DNA of 64,000 bases. It comes from Mesodorylaimus sp. YZB2_4 (taxonomy: Eukaryota; Nematoda; Enoplea; Dorylaimida; Dorylaimidae). The notes beneath the pieces were generated by a model. The model was given only the letters and a program-made list of their open reading frames with translations, was not told where the DNA came from and did not search any database. The DNA lies in NCBI GenBank assembly GCA_030248295.1, contig JASANH010000193.1, positions 186,001 through 250,000 of the forward strand. The letters are read 5' to 3'. Positions 59,091 to 64,000 of this stretch are shown one piece after another; the stretch's first letter is position 1, and each line of letters starts with the position of its first letter. Both the position numbers and the translations under genes were made by a program.

Positions 59091-62000
59091 ACTGTCACCT
59101 TCTGATCTTATTGTTAGATTCCTGTCGTATAAATCTGGTTAGGACCAAGCACGATCACTCATTCGATGGTCGATGCTGGAGGTTGGACCTAGCAAAAAAA
59201 ACGAAGCATGTACGAAGCTGGAGGGGTTGTGTACGTAGGGAAATAGCAACCAGGAAGTAATATGGTCTCTCAAACACGCGCACGCGGCCCACAATTCAAT
59301 ACTAGGCCAACAACAAGGCGCGCGGCTGGCGCACGCCCTCTCGTGCCTCGATAATAAACGAGACGGCTGTCAGGCCGAAGCGAGTGCGAAACCGGCCCCC
59401 GAGAGCCCCCTCGCCTCCCCTGCACCAACGTGCACACGGCAAGCAATCGAGCAGAGCGCGCGTGCAACAGCGGTTTTCGTTTCGCGTGATTAATACCAAC
59501 GCGCAAAACCGATCGCGCCAGTGCTCCGACAGTCGGCTGAATCGAAGACCAGGGGCAACAAAGATGGGCCACACAAAAACCAACCGTACGCTCACGGTAG
59601 CCTACGTCTACAGCCACTCACGAGATGCCGTGTACCAACGAAAGACGTGACCAAAGATCGAGTTTTGTCTAACGAGACAGCAAAACTGCCCGCCAATCTC
59701 CGCCCTCATTTCTTCTGTCTATGCGTCTTATAATCACGCAATAAACAGTCCGAGTGCTTACTGCTCCAAGCGAATCCAAACAAGTTAGTCGTTCCACCTT
59801 ATGGCTGCGTCTCGCGACTGCGACTGCGACCGCGACGCGTGCTACCAGCCAAGTTCCAGTTTAGGAATACATCGCCTGGAACCGAGGGAGAGTCGGGAAG
59901 AGACAATGGCGATTGATTTCGGGCTCGTACCAAATAATCTCAGCTAGCCGTTTCGAGCGAAGATGCTATTTCTGTCGGTCCTAACACGCTTGCTTACTAG
60001 CTTCCCCAGTTTCTACTTCCTCGTCGCTGGTCGCAGTCGCAGCTCAAAGTGTAAGCATCCCCCCCCCCCATTCGCCAGGCTCGTTGCAAGCAAACGTGGA
60101 AGCCGACTATGGACTAGGTCTTTTTAAACACTAAACCGGAAACCGTTTCGAGTTTCACCTGCCAAGTACAGTATGGCTTCTATCGTGGGAGACGCATCGG
60201 AAGACCAGCTAGATGAGGAAGGTCATTCGAGCGTGCATTTTAGTTCTCGATTAGCAGCTAGCTAGCTATGTAGAAGGGTGCCAACTTGCGTCAGGCGGGC
60301 TGGCAACATAGGCGGAAGTAAAACATATCGATTCGCATAGCCTGCATAAACCCGCAGTCGAAGGAAATAATGTGCGAGGCTTTCAAACATTTTTACATCT
60401 ACTTTAACGTGAATGACGCAAAAACCAACCAAAACCAATTGGCGCGTTTTAAATTCAAATCAACAATGAAATTTGCGAATTCGAAAACACAAATGCATTG
60501 ACTTAACGGAATGAACGCTCGACTATTGACTGGCGGCAATGTATGGGACAGAGAAACAGAATCGAGATGAAGCTAGATATTGGACTGGGAATAGCACGCG
60601 TGATAAAACCTTTTATTTCCGTCGGCTCCGCGTGAGCCATCCGAAGCTAATTCAGGACTGCACCCGTACACCAGTCAACACCATACTAAATCCAGAGAAG
60701 GCATAAGAGGAACATAGGATTCCTTCCCTTCTACAATCCCCTGTCTCGAGTCCGGCACACCTCCTCGGCTAGCGTCTGAGCTATTCCTGGATCTTACCGT
60801 AACCCTATTTGAGATAGAAAGGCTAGGAACGAGATGGAAATATGAAGCAGTCGTGAGTGTGCCTTCATTATCTATCCAATAGGATTCGAGGCCTTGGCTA
60901 GCGACCCAAGTGCAGTCAATATGCTTGCTGCGCGTGCGGACGGCTTGCGTCTGTCGCCATCAATTCCTTTCGTCACCAACTTCCTGGTTCGTTCAGTGCA
61001 CGTGAAAGAGAGGTGGGTGGCACGGGGGGGAGGGGGTAGATCTGGCACGATCCTTCGAGAGACATATCGCACAAATCTACTGTATATACACCGTGGATTG
61101 CAATCCAACATTGCTCTCATTCTCCAAATCGACCTTTTTCTAGCTTTTACTGGAGCAAGAACTCTAACATTGCCTATTACGCCTTGTCTTTGTCTCGCCC
61201 ACTCGATGAGGTGTGTCCTGTGACACGCTGTTCTAATGAAGATGGCTGGAACTACGAATCATTTTCTGCTGCGAAACGTGCTTTCGACATTCTAATCTGC
61301 ACGGCACAGGTAGCCTCGATCTTCTTGTATTGCACGCTCCGCACGGTTTCCCACGTACCTCGTCGACATTCTTCCAAAACGTGCATACCGCCCTGGCCGT
61401 CATGTTTGTGACGCGTACATTCGCATTCCCGCCAGTACGTAACTTCTAAATTAGTAACAAACAGGATGCTTCTCCCCTGCTACTTATCATTATCGTGGCC
61501 TAAGCCTCTCCGATAGTGTCAGCGTACTCTTGGCACACCTTCGACCAAGAAAGTTCCTCCCCGAACCCCTCCCTGGGAAAAGGGAACCTCCAAGATGGAG
61601 TTGGTGTCTTCATGAGCCCCGCTAAAACTCTTCCTTCGAAGATGCAAAATTTCTGTTTTCTACGCTAATATTTGTATTTTAAAAAATTGAGATAACGAGA
61701 TTGGGTGCTTGGCATTGTGCTAAGATTAGCTGCGATCTTGAGTGACCAAGAAAGTTCCTGTACCCCTCAGAATAATTACTATGACATTTCTATTTTCTTT
61801 CATCTAATTAGGCACCCCCTGTGGAATATTCCATTGGGTGATTTTCTCGAGGCAATTAACGGCTGCTTCCGCGCGCAGGCATTTAGCCCACCCAGCGACC
61901 TGCCTTGGGTCTCGTGGCGTTATGACAAAAACACTTTAACGAAGCCCTACAGTCGCCGATGCCCCCATCCACAGGCCCACTCTGGCTGTCTGTAACTTTA

Positions 62001-62182
62001 TCCTGCACCCCAGATCGTGTATAATATACATATTCGATACTTGGATCCAAAACAACCGCAAATCGCTCAATTTTTCGAAAGTAGTCAACTCCTACTCACT
62101 AATTAAATCGGGCCATCATCGAATTCCTACAGTGCACACTGTCCCGAAGCAGTGTCTCTCTAGACCACATCCGTTCGCCATT
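59091..62182. other. Zinc-finger gene upstream region and spacer
   Basis: 59270-59540 is GC-rich and may belong to the promoter or 5' UTR of the zinc-finger gene. A C run lies at 60060-60068. No other gene or repeat family was recognised. Confidence 0.45.
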
Positions 62183-62523
62183 TCACTTCTTGAACCATTT
62201 CAAATAACCTTCGTTGCCCGAGCCGGGTCGCCCTATTTCTTCCGGGTATGGCAGTAGCTTATGCATGGCGTAGCTAGACAAGAAAAGCCAACCAAACAGT
62301 GCGAACGTCAAGACGCACATTGACAACCCACGCTGATGAGTGTGCTCTTCAAAGTGCATCCTCAGTTTGAAGTTAGGATGCAGCGTCCACGACGATGGTT
62401 TATCATAACGCAAATCGAAATCCTTCTCGTACCGACGATCCGTGTATTCGTATCGCCTTTCTCGATCGTAAAAACGATACTGTTGCAAATTGTTCACACT
62501 GCACATCGCCTTCAAAGCCGAAT
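62183..62523 (-). CDS. Small single-pass membrane protein, 3' exon (5' end unresolved)
   Basis: The frame runs from an acceptor-like TTCTTTTTAG at 62524-62533 (read on minus) to a stop at 62183. The protein is Arg/Tyr-rich at first (RFYDRERRYEYTDRRYEKDF), then SWTLHPNFKLRMHFEEHTH, one hydrophobic helix (LTFALFGWLFLSSYAMHKL) and a short tail LPYPEEIGRPGSGNEGYLKW. An internal Met at 62506 could also start a 107-residue protein. Composition and the one-helix layout are like accessory subunits of mitochondrial complex I (NDUFB type), but I cannot match a family with confidence. A first exon upstream was not found. Confidence 0.45.
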
Positions 62524-62533
62524 CTAAAAAGAA

Positions 62534-64000
62534 AATATCGTTTGACACGGTTCATAAAAGGCGGGAAAATGATTTCCTCTGATTTACATAGGTTTTCCAG
62601 ACAAAAAAAAAAATTTTCACACTGATTATTTTCACGTTGTCGAGGGCTACTGAACCGATTTCAACTAATTTATTGATTCCAAAATCACCCTTCCTTGGTC
62701 AAACGATCATGCGAAATCTGATCGATATGATTTAAAATTCCGCATGATTCCGCAAATTCCAAAATGTACATCCTCACAAAAGGTGCGTGATTAAAAATTT
62801 GAAACCTCAAAATGCAAATTTTTAGTTTTCCCTGATTTCGGCTCTAAAGTTCCCCATATCCCTGATTTTCCAGACACTTCTCGGATTTCCTGACGTCTCC
62901 AGGTTTTCCAACCTTCTATAAACCCTGAATAGACTGGAGAAAAAGCATCTACAATGTGCTAGTGATCACACGGCTTTGTGTACAGGTCCCCAGGGTAATT
63001 TGACCCTTGCACTGCGTTCAAATAAAAAAGTAAAACCGAAAGATTGAGAGAATTTCGAAAGCTATTTATGGCAGTAACCGACTGGATATTTAGCTTAAAA
63101 CCCCGAACTGCACTTTATCAGGAAGCAAGACAAAAAGTTTTAAGTAGAATCATAGAAGGTCAATTTCCAAATACTGTCTGATCAGGTGATGAGTTATTTT
63201 TTCAGGATTTCACGAATTTTTTTTACTGTGATACAATAAAACCAAAGTTTAGTCAAAACCTGCGGCTAATCCTGGCTTTTTGTATTTTAAAAATCCGAGG
63301 GAACAAGAACAATTGAAAAATTAAAAAAGTGAACTAATTTAGATGTGCCCTACATTCACATTTTGTTATTCATGTCAACAATTAGTCCTTTCTTTCTGGT
63401 CTTTTGTTGCTCAAAGGTCGGAGCGGTCATCCAGAAATATACTGACGACGAGTGGGTGGTGTTAGACTCTCACATACTAAACTGGTCTCCTCAATGATAC
63501 ACTGTATATCAAACATAAATTTACATAACATAATTAGTTTCGGTCGGTAGCTCAGGATCAACCAGCTGTGATCGGAATCATAATCCTACCTGACGGCCAG
63601 CATCAATCGATCCATCGATCCAGCCGAGGGGTGGATCAGTTCACAATCTAATCGATCAGATAGACAATCAAATTTTTACGAGCGTTATCAACTGGTAAAT
63701 GATGCGTGGAAAACTATTGATGAGAAAGTCCTACTTTTTTCTCCCCAACTTTTTTCTCTCCTGTGTCCTTTAGAGGGGCCTGATAGACTGTGACAGTGAG
63801 GAAAGTGAGCAGGTTGGTGAGGGCTTGGTGCCAATACGTTATTTCCATTAACATCGTATTTTTAAGCAGATCGGATCGGGATTTATCCAGGCCCATGGTA
63901 GGATCAGTCGATGCTGGCCTGACGGCTGATATTGCTAATCAGAATCACTTGATTCAAACATACTACGAGGCTCAGTCAGATTTGAGATAAAAACACACTT
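62534..64000. other. No gene recognised; family D copy
   Basis: 63765-63845 is the second copy of family D. Imperfect inverted segments at about 63598-63625 (TGACGGCCAGCATCAATCGA) and 63903-63930 (its approximate complement) could form a hairpin enclosing it. The rest is AT-rich without features. Confidence 0.45.

Overview
The window looks like a stretch of invertebrate nuclear genome. The genes are split by many very short introns, typically 45-65 bp with GT-AG ends. They encode standard animal proteins: a GPCR kinase, complex I subunit NDUFA9, TOM22, TMEM11, LYRM1 and a Rad6-type E2. A nematode is the best guess, because TTBK/CK1-like kinases, a small tyrosine phosphatase, a PP1-like phosphatase and C-type lectins occur as divergent, recently copied loci, a pattern known from nematodes. 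This is inference; another small ecdysozoan such as a tardigrade is not excluded. All gene models were built by eye from splice sites, phases and family similarity. Layout: 0-0.5 kb holds the 3' end of an aminergic-type GPCR. 0.9-4.3 kb (minus) is a duplicated signalling-gene patch: a degraded phosphatase last exon, a TTBK-like pseudokinase lacking the catalytic residues, and a tyrosine-phosphatase gene with a tandemly duplicated exon. 4.4-9.7 kb is mostly repeats around a Rad6/UBE2A-like gene at 6.66-7.37 kb. 9.7-22.9 kb is the conserved core: TMEM11 and NDUFA9 (divergent pair), then EEF2KMT, LYRM1, TOM22 and an MFSD11-like transporter in a row on the minus strand. 24.5-29.8 kb is a complete 15-exon GRK4/5/6-type kinase gene. 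32.7-36.1 kb has a cysteine-rich type II membrane protein and an intact TTBK-like kinase. 37.4-47.9 kb is a mobile-element-rich block. It contains two nearly identical C-type lectin genes about 7 kb apart, nested inverted-repeat elements (one carrying an 88-codon ORF) and a foldback structure with minisatellite arms. 50.2-51.2 kb is a PP1 pseudogene. 54.6-59.1 kb is a large paired-zinc-finger gene. Near 62.2-62.5 kb is the 3' end of an unrecognised one-pass membrane protein gene. At least four dispersed repeat families recur, in introns as well as between genes. Four of the core genes act in mitochondria (TMEM11 in crista shape, NDUFA9 in complex I, TOM22 in import, LYRM1 as an LYR protein). 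GPCR and GRK would act in the same receptor pathway, but nothing shows that they are functionally linked here. No CRISPR array, bacterial operon or viral gene was seen.
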